Source: Atlantibacter hermannii (lineage in GTDB: Bacteria > Pseudomonadota > Gammaproteobacteria > Enterobacterales > Enterobacteriaceae). From it: a stretch of DNA of 64,000 bases. A program made the position numbers and the translations under genes. The first letter of the stretch is position 1; every line of letters starts with the position of its first letter. Below, piece by piece: positions 20,101 through 29,035 of this stretch. Location of the stretch: the NCBI GenBank assembly GCA_900635495.1, contig LR134136.1:1612001-1676000 (forward strand). Reading direction: 5' to 3'. The notes below the pieces were generated by a model. That model saw only the letters and a list, made by a program, of their open reading frames with translations, had not been told where the DNA came from and ran no database searches.

Positions 20101-20425
20101 GCAGTAATATTGCCCCGAGCAGCGCTTCAAGAATATTGATAATAGGAAACGTTATTACTATATGCCGGCTGGGAAATAACATCATTGAAGCCGCTAAATT
20201 ACCCGCTATGCATACCACGGCGATAGCGGGCCAGAAACTGGCCGGATGGCGATAAAACGCCACCATCATAATGGCGGTGGGAAACCACAGCGGCGCCAGG
20301 GTTGAACTTGAGAGCGTCAGCTCCAGAGAGAAAAGCGTAAATAAGAAACTCAATAGCCCCAGGCTTAGCAACCGTAATACGGGATGAGGCGTAGAAACGT
20401 CAACGCGCATGTTCTTTTTATTCAT
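17096..20425 (-). CDS. dgcE: Diguanylate cyclase DgcE
   Basis: A 1109-residue multidomain membrane protein, the E. coli YegE/DgcE length. Order: MASE1 membrane domain with about eight to ten helices (1-290), three PAS domains (about 300-670), a GGDEF domain with intact active-site motif GGDEF at 761-765, and a C-terminal EAL-like domain (about 860-1109) that lacks the EAL motif and other catalytic residues. It makes cyclic di-GMP; in E. coli it starts the DgcE-DgcM-MlrA chain that turns on csgD, curli and cellulose. The degenerate EAL domain probably has a regulatory role. The gene is intact. Confidence 0.95.
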   Translation of the reverse strand: MNKKNMRVDVSTPHPVLRLLSLGLLSFLFTLFSLELTLSSSTLAPLWFPTAIMMVAFYRHPASFWPAIAVVCIAGNLAASMMLFPSRHIVITFPIINILEALLGAILLRKLLPSANPLQNLNNWVKLAIGGAVIPPLFGALLAVIFTPADENLRTFFVWVLSETIAAIALVPIGLLFKSRYLLRHRNPRLFLETTVTLVVTLSLSWVALHFLPWPFTFIILLLMWSALRLPRLEAFTVFLATVMMVALTLTRNPELLTPHHPTVTLNAPWLPFLMILLPANIMTMVMYAFREERKNISESETRFRNAMEYSSIGMALVSIDGRWLQVNKSLCQFLGYTPEKMTSMTFQQITWPEDLHDDLEQLESLIKGDINSYSLEKRYFTQSGEVVWALMSVSVVRDSNGTPLYFIAQIEDINDLKHTEWMNKRLMERITLANEAGGIGIWEWELGPDIISWDKRMFELYDIPPHIKPTYQLWASRVVKEDLAPVEGAIRDALKARVPFKIEFRIQVSEGIRYIRALANRVVNKQGDVERLLGVNMDMTEVKQLNEALFQEKERLHITLDSIGEAVICTDIEMNVTFMNPVAEKMSGWTQEQAMGHPLLSVLRITFGDKGPLMENIHSGDVSRTAIEQDVVLHCRSGGSYDINYTVTPLSTLDGQNIGSVLVIQDVTESRKMLRQLSYSASHDALTHLANRVSFENHLKRLLQSVGENHQRHALVCIDLDRFKAVNDTAGHAAGDALLRELASLMLGMLRTTDILARLGGDEFGLLLPDCGIENAYTISSRLIQAVNDYHFMWEGRLHRIGASAGITLIDANNNLASDVMSQADIACYASKNKGRGVVTIYEPQQQHLQQQRTLLAQEEQHRIIHNNHMMLLARAVASPRIPESTNFWLLSLRLWTSEGNVLEEAAFRSGVSDPALLCDLDWRVFNDFLKNHAAAIALKGFGVALPLSPQGIANDDLINQMLATLSTSSLPPRLLHLTIHSDVLLTDDDRATKNMIKLRNAGCRVIVSQVGRDMDIFNQLNRQMCDYVMIAPELVMDVHTNLMDEMMVTIIQGHAQRLGLKCIAGPADQAMIMDTLSGIGIDMIWGDTIAQTQPLDMLLNQGYFGIN

Positions 20426-20765
20426 TACCGCTAATCCGTTATGGCATTGCCGCCAGGAGCAAAGCCCGGACGCATTATTCGATGTATCAGGCTATGCTAG
20501 TACAAACAATTTACAATTCCTATGCCGCCAGCTCATAAATTCTCATTCCAGCGAGCAATATTGTATTAATCGCGATAGCCTGAATTATTAACTGAGATGA
20601 GGCTGAAAAAAATGCGTTCCGGTGCCACTGTTTAAAAAAAGTTATTCAGACCCGAACCGGGGCACACCTGCGACTGGTATCAGGGGGGGGAAATCCCTAT
20701 AATTGCCGCGTTTGGCGCTCCGGCGTCGTCCTTCCCCCTTATTCAGAAACCAGGTCGCTACATTT
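20426..20765. other. dgcE-udk divergent intergenic region
   Basis: This 340-base gap separates the divergent dgcE and udk starts. It holds the probable udk promoter near its right end. The AT-rich left half (20490-20600) should carry the dgcE promoter, but I see no convincing -10/-35 pair there and no gene. Confidence 0.6.
20675..20703 (+). promoter_or_regulatory. Probable udk promoter with a G8 run in the spacer
   Basis: A perfect -10 hexamer TATAAT lies at 20698-20703. Seventeen bases upstream is TGGTAT (20675-20680), a weak -35. The spacer contains eight consecutive G residues (20683-20690). It lies 62 bases before the udk ATG. Confidence 0.6.
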
Positions 20766-21407
20766 ATGACTGACAAGTCTCATCAATGCGTCATCGTTGG
20801 CATCGCCGGCGCATCCGCATCGGGCAAAAGCCTCATCGCCAGCACACTCTATCGCGAACTGCGCGACCAGGTCGGAGATGAACACATTGGTGTTATTCCT
20901 GAAGACAGCTATTACAAAGACCAGACGCATTTGTCGATGGAGGAGCGGGTTAAAACCAATTATGACCACCCGAACGCCATGGACCACAGTCTGCTGTTCC
21001 AGCATTTGCAGACCCTGAAGTCTGGCAAACCCATTGAACTGCCCGTCTATAGTTATGTCGAACATACGCGTACCCAGGAAACGGTACATATCGAACCCAA
21101 AAAAGTGATCATTCTTGAAGGGATACTGTTGCTCACGGATGCACGTTTGCGCCAGGAGATGAACTTCTCGATCTTTGTCGACACCCCGCTGGATATCTGC
21201 CTGATGCGCCGCATCAAGCGCGATGTTAACGAGCGCGGCCGCTCTATGGATTCGGTGATGACGCAGTACCAAAAAACAGTACGACCGATGTTTTTACAGT
21301 TTATCGAGCCGTCGAAGCAATATGCCGATATCATCGTGCCGCGCGGCGGTAAAAACCGTATCGCGATTGATATTTTAAAAGCGAAAATCAGCCAATTCTT
21401 TGAATAA
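20766..21407 (+). CDS. udk: Uridine/cytidine kinase
   Basis: A 213-residue P-loop kinase of the uridine kinase family, the same length as E. coli Udk. The Walker A motif GASASGKS is at residues 15-22; the PEDSYYKDQ segment near 45 and the lid region RRIKRDVNERGRS are typical. It phosphorylates uridine and cytidine to UMP and CMP with GTP or ATP in the pyrimidine salvage path. Start chosen at the ATG 20766 giving MTDKSHQCVIVG, as in E. coli; upstream in-frame codons are not conserved. It heads the udk-dcd-asmA group on the plus strand. Confidence 0.97.
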   Translation: MTDKSHQCVIVGIAGASASGKSLIASTLYRELRDQVGDEHIGVIPEDSYYKDQTHLSMEERVKTNYDHPNAMDHSLLFQHLQTLKSGKPIELPVYSYVEHTRTQETVHIEPKKVIILEGILLLTDARLRQEMNFSIFVDTPLDICLMRRIKRDVNERGRSMDSVMTQYQKTVRPMFLQFIEPSKQYADIIVPRGGKNRIAIDILKAKISQFFE

Positions 21408-21495
21408 CACGCAGTTAGCGTGTACCGTTCTAAGAGCTACCCGCGTTTTCCCGGCCATTCAGGCCGGGATGGCAAGCACAAAAGAGGAGCGTGCG

Positions 21496-22077
21496 ATGCG
21501 TCTTTGCGACCGTGATATTGAAGCCTGGCTTGATGATGGCCGTTTAGCTATTACCCCGCGTCCTCCGGTTGAGCGCATTAACGGCGCGACGGTGGATGTG
21601 CGGCTGGGTAACAAATTCCGCACTTTCAGCGGTCACACCGCTGCCTATATTGATTTAAGCGGCCCGAAGGCCGAAGTCAGCGCCGCGCTGGATCGCGTAA
21701 TGAGCGATGAAATCGTGCTGGCGGAAGGCGACGCATTTTTCCTGCATCCGGGGGAACTGGCGCTGGCGGTCACGCTGGAGTCGGTCACGTTGCCCGCTGA
21801 TTTAGTCGGCTGGCTGGATGGCCGTTCATCGCTGGCGCGTTTAGGGTTAATGGTTCACGTGACCGCGCACCGTATCGATCCGGGCTGGCAGGGCTGCATT
21901 GTGCTGGAGTTTTATAACTCCGGTAAATTACCGCTGGCGCTGCGTCCAGGGATGGTGATTGGGGCGCTCAGTTTCGAGCCGCTCTCCGGGCCCGCCCTTC
22001 GTCCTTATAACCGTCGTGAAGACGCCAAGTACCGCGATCAGCAAGGTGCGGTTGCCAGCCGTATCGATAAAGACTAA
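21496..22077 (+). CDS. dcd: dCTP deaminase
   Basis: A 193-residue enzyme equal in length to E. coli Dcd. The start ATG at 21496 follows GAGGAG and gives MRLCDRDIEAWLDDG. The active-site region GWLDGRSSLARLGL with the conserved R and S, and the catalytic glutamate in IVLEFYNSG, are present. It deaminates dCTP to dUTP as a homotrimer, supplying most of the dUMP used for thymidylate. It lies 88 bases after udk and 23 bases before asmA. Confidence 0.97.
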   Translation: MRLCDRDIEAWLDDGRLAITPRPPVERINGATVDVRLGNKFRTFSGHTAAYIDLSGPKAEVSAALDRVMSDEIVLAEGDAFFLHPGELALAVTLESVTLPADLVGWLDGRSSLARLGLMVHVTAHRIDPGWQGCIVLEFYNSGKLPLALRPGMVIGALSFEPLSGPALRPYNRREDAKYRDQQGAVASRIDKD

Positions 22078-22100
22078 TCGGGTAATCGACTGAGGATGCC

Positions 22101-23945
22101 ATGAGACGACTTCTGACGACGCTAATGATTTTGCTGGTGGTGATTATCGCCGGCCTGTGCGCATTAGTGCTGTTGGTGAACCCCAACGATTTTCGCGACT
22201 ACATGGTTCGTCAGGTGGATGCGCGCAGTGGTTATCAGCTGAAGCTTGAAGGGCCGTTGCGCTGGCATGTCTGGCCTCAGTTGAGCATTCTTTCCGGTCG
22301 GATGACGCTCACCGCGCCGGGCGCGTCGCAACCGATGGTCACGGCTGAAAATATGCGTCTCGACGTTAAGTTGTTGCCGCTGCTGTCTCATCAGCTTCAT
22401 GTTCGTCAGGTGATGCTAAAAGGCGCGGTGGTGCAATTGACGCCGGAGAGCGAAGCGCGCCGTCCAAAGGATGCGCCTATTGGTCCGCAGGGCAGCGTCA
22501 CGCCGGACGACACTGACCACGGCTGGAGTTTTAATATTTCCCGCCTGAAAGTCGCCGATAGTGTGCTGGTTTTCCAGCATGAAGGGGACGAGCAGGTAAC
22601 GGTACGTAATCTCAACCTGGATATGGATCAGGATGAGAACCGTCATGCCCAGGTGGATTTCAGCGCCCGGGTGTTGCGCGATCAGCGCACGCTGGATTTG
22701 TCGTTTAACGCTGCGCTTAACGTGGCGGAATACCCGGAAAACCTGGCGGCGAACGTCAGCAATCTGCAGTACCAGCTGCAGGGCGCGGATTTACCCCCGC
22801 AGGGGATCGCGGGGCAAGGCGCGTTTAACGCCAACTGGCAGGAAGGGCTTAAAAAACTCAGCTTTAGCGAACTGCAACTCAGCGCTAACGACAGCCAGCT
22901 CAGCGGCAACGGCAGCGTGATGTTGAAAAAGGATCCTGAATGGCTGCTGAATCTGGCCTTCGCGAAGCTGAATCTTGAACAACTGCTGGCAACGCAGCCG
23001 TCGGGCGCGACGCCGGTGGCGCAGCAGGCGCAAAAGCAAAACGTGCTACCGCGCCCGCTGATTGCGGATAATGCCTCCACGGAGGATTACTCTGCGCTGC
23101 GTGGTTTCAAGGCCCAGGCGACAATCAGCGCGCAAAGCGTGCTGTGGCGCGGGCTGAATTTCACCAATGTGCGTGCGGCGTTAACCAACAACAGCGGTTT
23201 GTTGACCCTCTCCACGCTGGAAGGCAACCTGGGTACCGGGCATATTTCGCTGCCGGGGAGCTTTAACGCTAAACCGCAGGCGGCCCAGGCATCGTTTTCG
23301 CCGGTTATCCAGAATGTTGAAATCAGCCAGATCCTGAAAGCGTTTAACTACCCGATTGCCCTAAGCGGCATGCTGTCGATGACCGGCGATTTTTCCGGCC
23401 CGCAAATCGACGCGGCGGCGTTCCGCCAGAACTGGCAGGGCCAGGCAAAGGTAGAAATGACCAACTCACGGCTGGAGGGGATGAATTTCCAGCAGATGAT
23501 CCAGCAGGCGGTTGAACGCAATAACGGTTCTGTGAAAGCGCAGCAGTTTGAGGAAAACGCCACCAAACTTGAGTCGTTTACCACTGATGTTTCTCTTGAC
23601 CACGGCAAGCTGGTCCTGAATCACATGGAAGGGCGCTCATCAATGCTGGCGCTGAACGGGCAGGGCACCATGGATCTGGTAAGCGAGCAGTGCGATACCC
23701 TGTTCCAGGTCCAGGTCGTCAATGGCTGGGAAGGTGAGGGAAGCCTGGTGGAATTTCTCAAGTCGACGCCCATCCCGCTACGGGTGTATGGCTCCTGGCA
23801 GCAGTTGAATTACTCGCTGCAGGTGGATCAGGTGTTGCGTAAACATCTGCAGGAAGAAGCCAAACGACGGTTGAATGACTGGGCTGACCGTCATAAAGAC
23901 AGCAGTAAATCGAAAGATGTGAAAGAACTGCTGAAAAAAATGTAA
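22101..23945 (+). CDS. asmA: AsmA family outer-membrane assembly protein
   Basis: A 614-residue protein (E. coli 617) with an N-terminal signal-anchor (residues 5-24, LTTLMILLVVIIAGLCALVL) and a long periplasmic region rich in beta strands, now understood as a bridge-like lipid-transfer fold. The C-terminal AsmA_2 region contains GQGTMDLVSEQCDTLFQVQV. E. coli asmA mutations suppress assembly-defective OmpF; the family is linked to phospholipid transport and LPS levels. The C-terminus is highly charged (KRRLNDWADRHKDSSKSK). The start ATG follows GAGGATGCC. It is the last gene with E. coli 46-minute synteny here. Confidence 0.96.
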   Translation: MRRLLTTLMILLVVIIAGLCALVLLVNPNDFRDYMVRQVDARSGYQLKLEGPLRWHVWPQLSILSGRMTLTAPGASQPMVTAENMRLDVKLLPLLSHQLHVRQVMLKGAVVQLTPESEARRPKDAPIGPQGSVTPDDTDHGWSFNISRLKVADSVLVFQHEGDEQVTVRNLNLDMDQDENRHAQVDFSARVLRDQRTLDLSFNAALNVAEYPENLAANVSNLQYQLQGADLPPQGIAGQGAFNANWQEGLKKLSFSELQLSANDSQLSGNGSVMLKKDPEWLLNLAFAKLNLEQLLATQPSGATPVAQQAQKQNVLPRPLIADNASTEDYSALRGFKAQATISAQSVLWRGLNFTNVRAALTNNSGLLTLSTLEGNLGTGHISLPGSFNAKPQAAQASFSPVIQNVEISQILKAFNYPIALSGMLSMTGDFSGPQIDAAAFRQNWQGQAKVEMTNSRLEGMNFQQMIQQAVERNNGSVKAQQFEENATKLESFTTDVSLDHGKLVLNHMEGRSSMLALNGQGTMDLVSEQCDTLFQVQVVNGWEGEGSLVEFLKSTPIPLRVYGSWQQLNYSLQVDQVLRKHLQEEAKRRLNDWADRHKDSSKSKDVKELLKKM

Positions 23946-23946
23946 T

Positions 23947-23972
23947 GAAAAACGGGCCGACTGGCCCCGTTG
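23947..23972. terminator. Bidirectional terminator between asmA and the GH31 gene
   Basis: AACGGGCC, loop GACT and GGCCCCGTT form a stem with one bulged C. On the minus strand it is followed by five T residues, so it best terminates the leftward GH31 transcript; rightward it ends asmA with a poorer T-rich tail (TGATTTAT). Confidence 0.75.
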
Positions 23973-23985
23973 ATTTATCTGTTTA

Positions 23986-26350
23986 TCAGAATTGCCAGCA
24001 CCGGATGGCTTCGCCATTAATCAATAACTGGCGATGTTCATCAGGCGGCAGTGTGACCGTCAGTTCGCGCCAGGCAGGGCGGTAATCGCCGCGAGTGGAA
24101 ATTGTCAGGCGGATTGTGGCGGCGTCGCACGCCATTTCCCATTCCAGCCACAGCGCATTACCTTCCTGATATCCCCAGCTTTCGCCATCGTCTTCAAACA
24201 GCAGGCCGCAACGTGTTCCCGCACCTTTCAACGGGAAGAGCTTCAGTTCGCGTGTCGTGTCTTCCGCCGGGCTGGTATGAGCCAGGCGTGCGCTCAGGGG
24301 AAGCCCGGCACCGGCGCGTACCAGCAGCGGCAGGGTTTCAAGCGGTGCTGCCAGCGTGATCCACTGCCCGCCGCTGTACCAGACGCCGGTGTAAAAATCG
24401 TACCAGCCTTCGGTGTTGGCGGGCAGCCACAGCGTCCGTTCCCGCGCACCGGGTTCAACCACGCTGGCGACCAGCAGATCTTTACCGAGCATAAACTCAT
24501 CGCACTCTTCAAACGTCTGCGCATCGTGTTCGTGATCGAGGAATGTCGGGCGCAACATTGGTTCATCATCGGCATGGGCTTGCCAGAGCAGGGTATAGAA
24601 CCACGGCAGTAAGCGATAACGCAGTTCAATGGCGCTGCGGATGGCGGGCGTGATGGCCGGGTACATCCAGGGTTCATTGACTGTGTGATCGTCATTCCAT
24701 GAATGGATAGTGAAACGAGGATGCATCACGCCATTTTGTACCCAGCGAACAAACAGCTCCGGATCCGGACGATCGCCGGAAAATCCGCCGACGTCATGAC
24801 CGACGTTATAGAGCCCGGAAAGGCTCATCCCGACGCCCATACGGGTGTTAAAGCGTAGCGTTTCCCAACTGGTGCGGTTATCCCCGCTCCAGGTTTGCAC
24901 ATAACGCTGCATCCCGGCGCAACCGGAACGCGAAATCAGATACGGACGTTTGTCTGGCGCAAAGCGTTGTTGCGCTTCCAGCGAGGCGCGCATCATCAAA
25001 AGCGGCATGACGGGGCGAATATGCTTAATGGCGATGGGCGTCCCGAAACCGTGGCAGCGAGCCTCGCTGTCCCACACCTCAAACTCATTATTATCATTCC
25101 AGGTGGAATCAATGCCCATTTCCAGCAGTTGCGTGGTGACCCCCTCCTGCCACCATGCAATGGTGTCCGGGTTGGTAAAATCCAGGTTGGAACCTTCGTC
25201 ATCCCAGAAGCTGGAGCGTTCCGGCTGGCCCGTTTCTGAATCGCGAATAAACAGGCCTTTTTCCGCCACTTCGTGATAGCGCGGATGATCCTGCAACAGA
25301 CAGGGCTTGATATTGGCCGCCAGCCGCAAACCGGCATCGTGAAACGCCTGGCTCAGCGCTTTCGGCTGCGGCACTTTGTCGTAGTTCCAGTTAAACACGT
25401 AGCGTTTGTTATTGATGGAGGTATAACCCGATGACAACTGGAACGAATCGCAGGGGATCGCATGTTCCTTGCACAGACGGATGAAATTCATCAGCTGCTG
25501 CTGGGCATCGGGCGCATCGGTGTAATGCATGGTCGAACCGCTGTAACCCAGGCTCCATTTCGGGCCAAAGAGCGTTTTGCCGGTCAGACGAACAAACGCT
25601 TTTGTAATATCCACCACCCGCTCGCCGACGAACAGGTAATAATCGATGTCCCCGGCTTCCGCCTGCCAGCGACGGTACGGACGGTGATAGTTGTCGATCT
25701 CGTTGCCGAGGCCAAACCAGCAGCTACTCAGGTTGTCGTAAAACAGCCCGAAACTGACCTTCTCGCGTTTGGTGATGGTAAACGGGATATGTTTATACAG
25801 CGGATCGGTATGGGCGGCGTTGTAACCCATGGCATCCAGGTTACGCATTTCATAACGTTTACCGGTTCGCTGCAGCGGGCCTGCCTTTTCACCCAGCCCG
25901 TAATAGCGATCGCCATCCAGACGATGTTGATAATGCGCCACCCCGTCGCCGTGGGGGTTAATCAGATAAGCGCTGGTAGACCGGTCGCTGGCCAGCAACT
26001 GCCACTCGCCGTGCGTATCCCGGTAATGCCATTCCAGCCACAGCGGCTGATGCACCGTCACCCGCAGGGTATCGGTGGCGATGACCAGACACTCATCCGT
26101 TTCTTCTATGCTGTAACCCGGCAGGGAAAAGCCGCTGAGATCGTCACGGCTGCGGCCTTCCCAGGGCACGTCCTTTTCCGGTGCGATACTCCAGGTCTTC
26201 TCCAGCGCCCAGCCGGTATTGCGGGAAATCGCCACGCGAAATAACCCTTTTTCCAGCACATACAGCGCCAGCCGGTAACGATGATCAATTTGCAGCGTGA
26301 CATGTGAAGCGTCTGCATTCAGCAGCGTCCAGTGTTTTGAGGGTTTTCAT
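23986..26350 (-). CDS. Glycoside hydrolase family 31 (alpha-glycosidase), one frameshift
   Basis: A GH31 enzyme of about 787 residues after repair. The start ATG at 26350 gives MKTLKHWTLLNADASHVTLQ if one extra base in the T run 26335-26338 is removed; without repair the frame opens only at 26259. The catalytic (beta/alpha)8 barrel has the nucleophile aspartate in WNDNNE (about residue 419, family WxDMNE) and the acid/base aspartate in TWSGDN (about 490), then HDVGGFSG. No signal peptide, so it acts in the cytoplasm on an imported oligoglycoside. It is not YicI or YihQ: it lacks their flanking genes and diagnostic sequence. Gene context (MFS transporter, LacI regulator) supports a catabolic role; the sugar is unknown. 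Confidence 0.88.
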
Positions 26351-26364
26351 AATGTCCCTTAGTT

Positions 26365-27664
26365 TCAGGCGCGACGTGCGCGGCGTTCAGCGATAAATAC
26401 CACCAGGAAGAAAGCCCCGATGAGATCGAAGAAACCCATAGCGATAAACAGCGGGTTAAAGCCGATTTTGTCGGCGGTCACGCCGATAAGCAGCGAGAAG
26501 AGAAAGCTGGCGATCCAGGCGCAGGAGCCGCGCATGCCGTTTACGGTCGCCATCTGGCCTTTATCAAACGACTCCACCACCAGCGCGCTGAGCATGCAGG
26601 AGATGATTTGGTGCCCGAAGCCGCCAATGGAAATCAAAATAATGGTGATGTACGGATCGCGGGTCAGGGCGACAATCGCCAGCGAGACCATTAAGAATGC
26701 GCCGGTCACCGAACTGGCGACCACGGAATTCACGCGGCTGCAACCGAAGAGACGCGTATACAGACGGGTTAAATAGCCGCTGGCAACGCTGCCGAGATCG
26801 GCGGCGAGAAACGGCAGCCAGGCAAACATGGCAATCTGTTTTAAATCCATACCGTGTTCTTTCGCCAGATACAGCGGCACCCAAAAACTCATCACTGCCC
26901 AGGCTGGTTCTGCCATAAAGGCAGGGATGGCGATCCCGTAAAAGCGTTTGTTTTTGCCAACGGTTTTCAGTGCGGTAAAGAAGGGGAGTTTTACAGCGGG
27001 CGGTTCATTATCCTGCTGTATATACGCCAGTTCTTCTTTGCTGAGGTTAGGGTGCTGTTCCGGATTATGGTAGAACAGCCACCACAGCAGCACCCACAGC
27101 AACGCCAGGACACCGGTGAACATAAACGCGCCCTGCCAGCCAAACGACGCGTGGGCAAAATAGATAATCGGCGGGGCCAGCATGGCACCGATGGAAAAGC
27201 CGACCCGGCCCAGCCTGCGGCTACCGGGCGCTCCTTTTTCGGAAACCATTCCCGAGGGTTTTCGCGTTGGCAGGCGTTGCGGCGGCTTCCGCGCCGCCCA
27301 TAACAAAACGCATCATCGCCAGTTGCACCCAGCTTCCCGCCCCGGCGTGGAAAATACAGGTTAATGCCCAGATGGAAGCGCAAATCAAAAATCCCAGCTT
27401 TAAGCCAATCACGTCAATCAGCCAGCCGCACAGCGGCTGGAACAGGGTATACGCCAGCTGGAAAGCGCCCACTATCCATGAATACTGTTCGGTAGTAATC
27501 CCCAGGCTGGCCTTCAGTTCCGGGGCCAGAATGCCCAGCGAGTTGCGGGTTATGTAGTTAACGGTGACACCCATTAAAAACAGGACCAGCACCCACCAGC
27601 GCAGGTTTTTCACTATGCGCCGTGTTTTGCCGGCGGCTAATTCCTCATTCACACCCTGACTCAT
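26365..27664 (-). CDS. MFS sugar or sugar-acid transporter, ExuT/GudP-like (two frameshifts)
   Basis: A 12-helix major facilitator of the anion:cation symporter type, about 433 residues once repaired. The start ATG at 27664 follows TGGAGAG and gives MSQGVNEELAAGKTRR; then WWVLVLFLMGVTVNYITRNS, the helix-1 pattern of ExuT-type hexuronate transporters. Two G residues are missing, at 27204-27206 and 27251-27253, around EWFPKKERPVAAGWAGVGFS. It is 14 bases upstream of the GH31 start on the same strand, so the two form an operon in which transport precedes hydrolysis. ExuT-like carriers usually move acidic sugars, so an acidic or glycosylated substrate is possible but not shown. Confidence 0.85.
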
Positions 27665-27961
27665 AACACTCTCCAGAAAACGTTGATACGATTAATTGGT
27701 ATAACAACTTTCGGATTGGGTTAACCATTGCATCCCTGCGCCTGATTTATCCCCGGATTAAGTGATGTTATTTATGGCGATATCGCTTTATTGGTTGACC
27801 AGTGAGAGACTAGTTTTCAGGTGTCAGGGAAAAAAGCGGAATTTGTGCAAGGATTCTCATCACCGCGGAAAACTAAAGGTTACAGTTAATTAACATGCAG
27901 AAAATACGATACTTTCTTTCATGAGAATTTTTTCACTGGCCGTATGGGCGTGGATCACAGA
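27665..27961. other. Divergent control region of the GH31 cluster
   Basis: This AT-rich gap must hold both divergent promoters and the operator of the LacI-type regulator. The only clean short palindrome I see is GGTTAACC at 27719-27726; it is shorter than a typical LacI-family operator, so I do not assign it firmly. Confidence 0.35.
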
Positions 27962-29035
27962 ATGAGCAAAAAGCTACAAATCGCGCAGATCGCGCAGCGT
28001 ACAGGGCTATCCATCAGCACGGTTTCCAGGGTGCTGGCAGGCAAAGCCAACACCAGCGAGGCGGCGCGGGCCAGGGTGAGGGAGTGCGCCCGGCAAATGG
28101 GAGTTCTCGAAGGCATGGCGGCGGGCAGGCTACTGCTGAACAATCTGGTGGTCTTCGCGCCGCAGCGTGCGTTCGATGAGCGTTCAGACATCTTCTATTA
28201 CCGCGTTATCCAGAGCATCAACAAAGCGCTGGCACCGCATGACGTCAGGCTGCGCTATTGCGCGCTGGAAGAGGAAGACAGCGATGCCAACTTGTTTCTG
28301 GCACGGATGAATGAACCGGAGACCGAAGCGGCGATCCTGTTGGGCATCGATAACCCGCATATCCACGATCTGGCGGCAGATATCGGCAAACCTTGCGTCC
28401 TGATCAATTGTCGCGACGTGAAAATGCGGCTTCCTGCCGTCGCGCCGGATCATCGTTTGATTGGCGAAGCCGCCGCACGGTATCTGTTTGAGATGGGCCA
28501 TAAGCAGATCATCACGCTGCTTTGTCTGCGGCGCTACACCATGGAATGGCGGTTGGCGGGCATCAGGGCGGGCTGGGAAGCCAATAATCTGACGTTCGAC
28601 GAGGCCCGTCATCTGATTGTCGCCGACAGCTTTAGCGCCCGTGAAAGTGAGGCGCTGATAAGCCGTTTTCTGGCGGAACGGGACGGGCCGCTGCCCAGCG
28701 CGATCCTCGTGGGCGGCGACTTTATGGCGGCGGGCACCATGACGGCATTACAAAAAGCCGGTTTGCGGGTGCCGCAGGATGTGTCGGTGATGAGTATCGA
28801 CGCGTTTAATCTGGCAGCGATTCAGGACGTGCCGCTAACGGCGATGCACGTCCCGCGTGATGAGCTGGGAGAAGAAGCGGTGTTGATGCTGCAACAACGC
28901 CTGATTCGGCCCCACGCCACCTGCGGCACACTGTTACTTAATGGGACGCTGGTGGTGAGGGAGTCGGTGCGCCGTATCCGCAGTGGTAAAAGCGCCTCCG
29001 GGGTACGGCACAACGGCTTATATGACGATCAGTGA
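27962..29035 (+). CDS. LacI-family transcriptional regulator
   Basis: A 357-residue regulator with the LacI-type helix-turn-helix at the N-terminus (IAQIAQRTGLSISTVSRVLAG, about residues 7-27) and a periplasmic-binding-protein-like effector domain (from about 60). It is divergent from the transporter-GH31 operon with a 297-base gap, so it most likely represses that operon and responds to its sugar. I prefer the ATG at 27962 (MSKKLQIAQIAQ) over the ATG at 27944 because the HTH starts directly after it; neither has a strong ribosome site. The last seven bases overlap the convergent moeB. Intact. Confidence 0.85.
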   Translation: MSKKLQIAQIAQRTGLSISTVSRVLAGKANTSEAARARVRECARQMGVLEGMAAGRLLLNNLVVFAPQRAFDERSDIFYYRVIQSINKALAPHDVRLRYCALEEEDSDANLFLARMNEPETEAAILLGIDNPHIHDLAADIGKPCVLINCRDVKMRLPAVAPDHRLIGEAAARYLFEMGHKQIITLLCLRRYTMEWRLAGIRAGWEANNLTFDEARHLIVADSFSARESEALISRFLAERDGPLPSAILVGGDFMAAGTMTALQKAGLRVPQDVSVMSIDAFNLAAIQDVPLTAMHVPRDELGEEAVLMLQQRLIRPHATCGTLLLNGTLVVRESVRRIRSGKSASGVRHNGLYDDQ

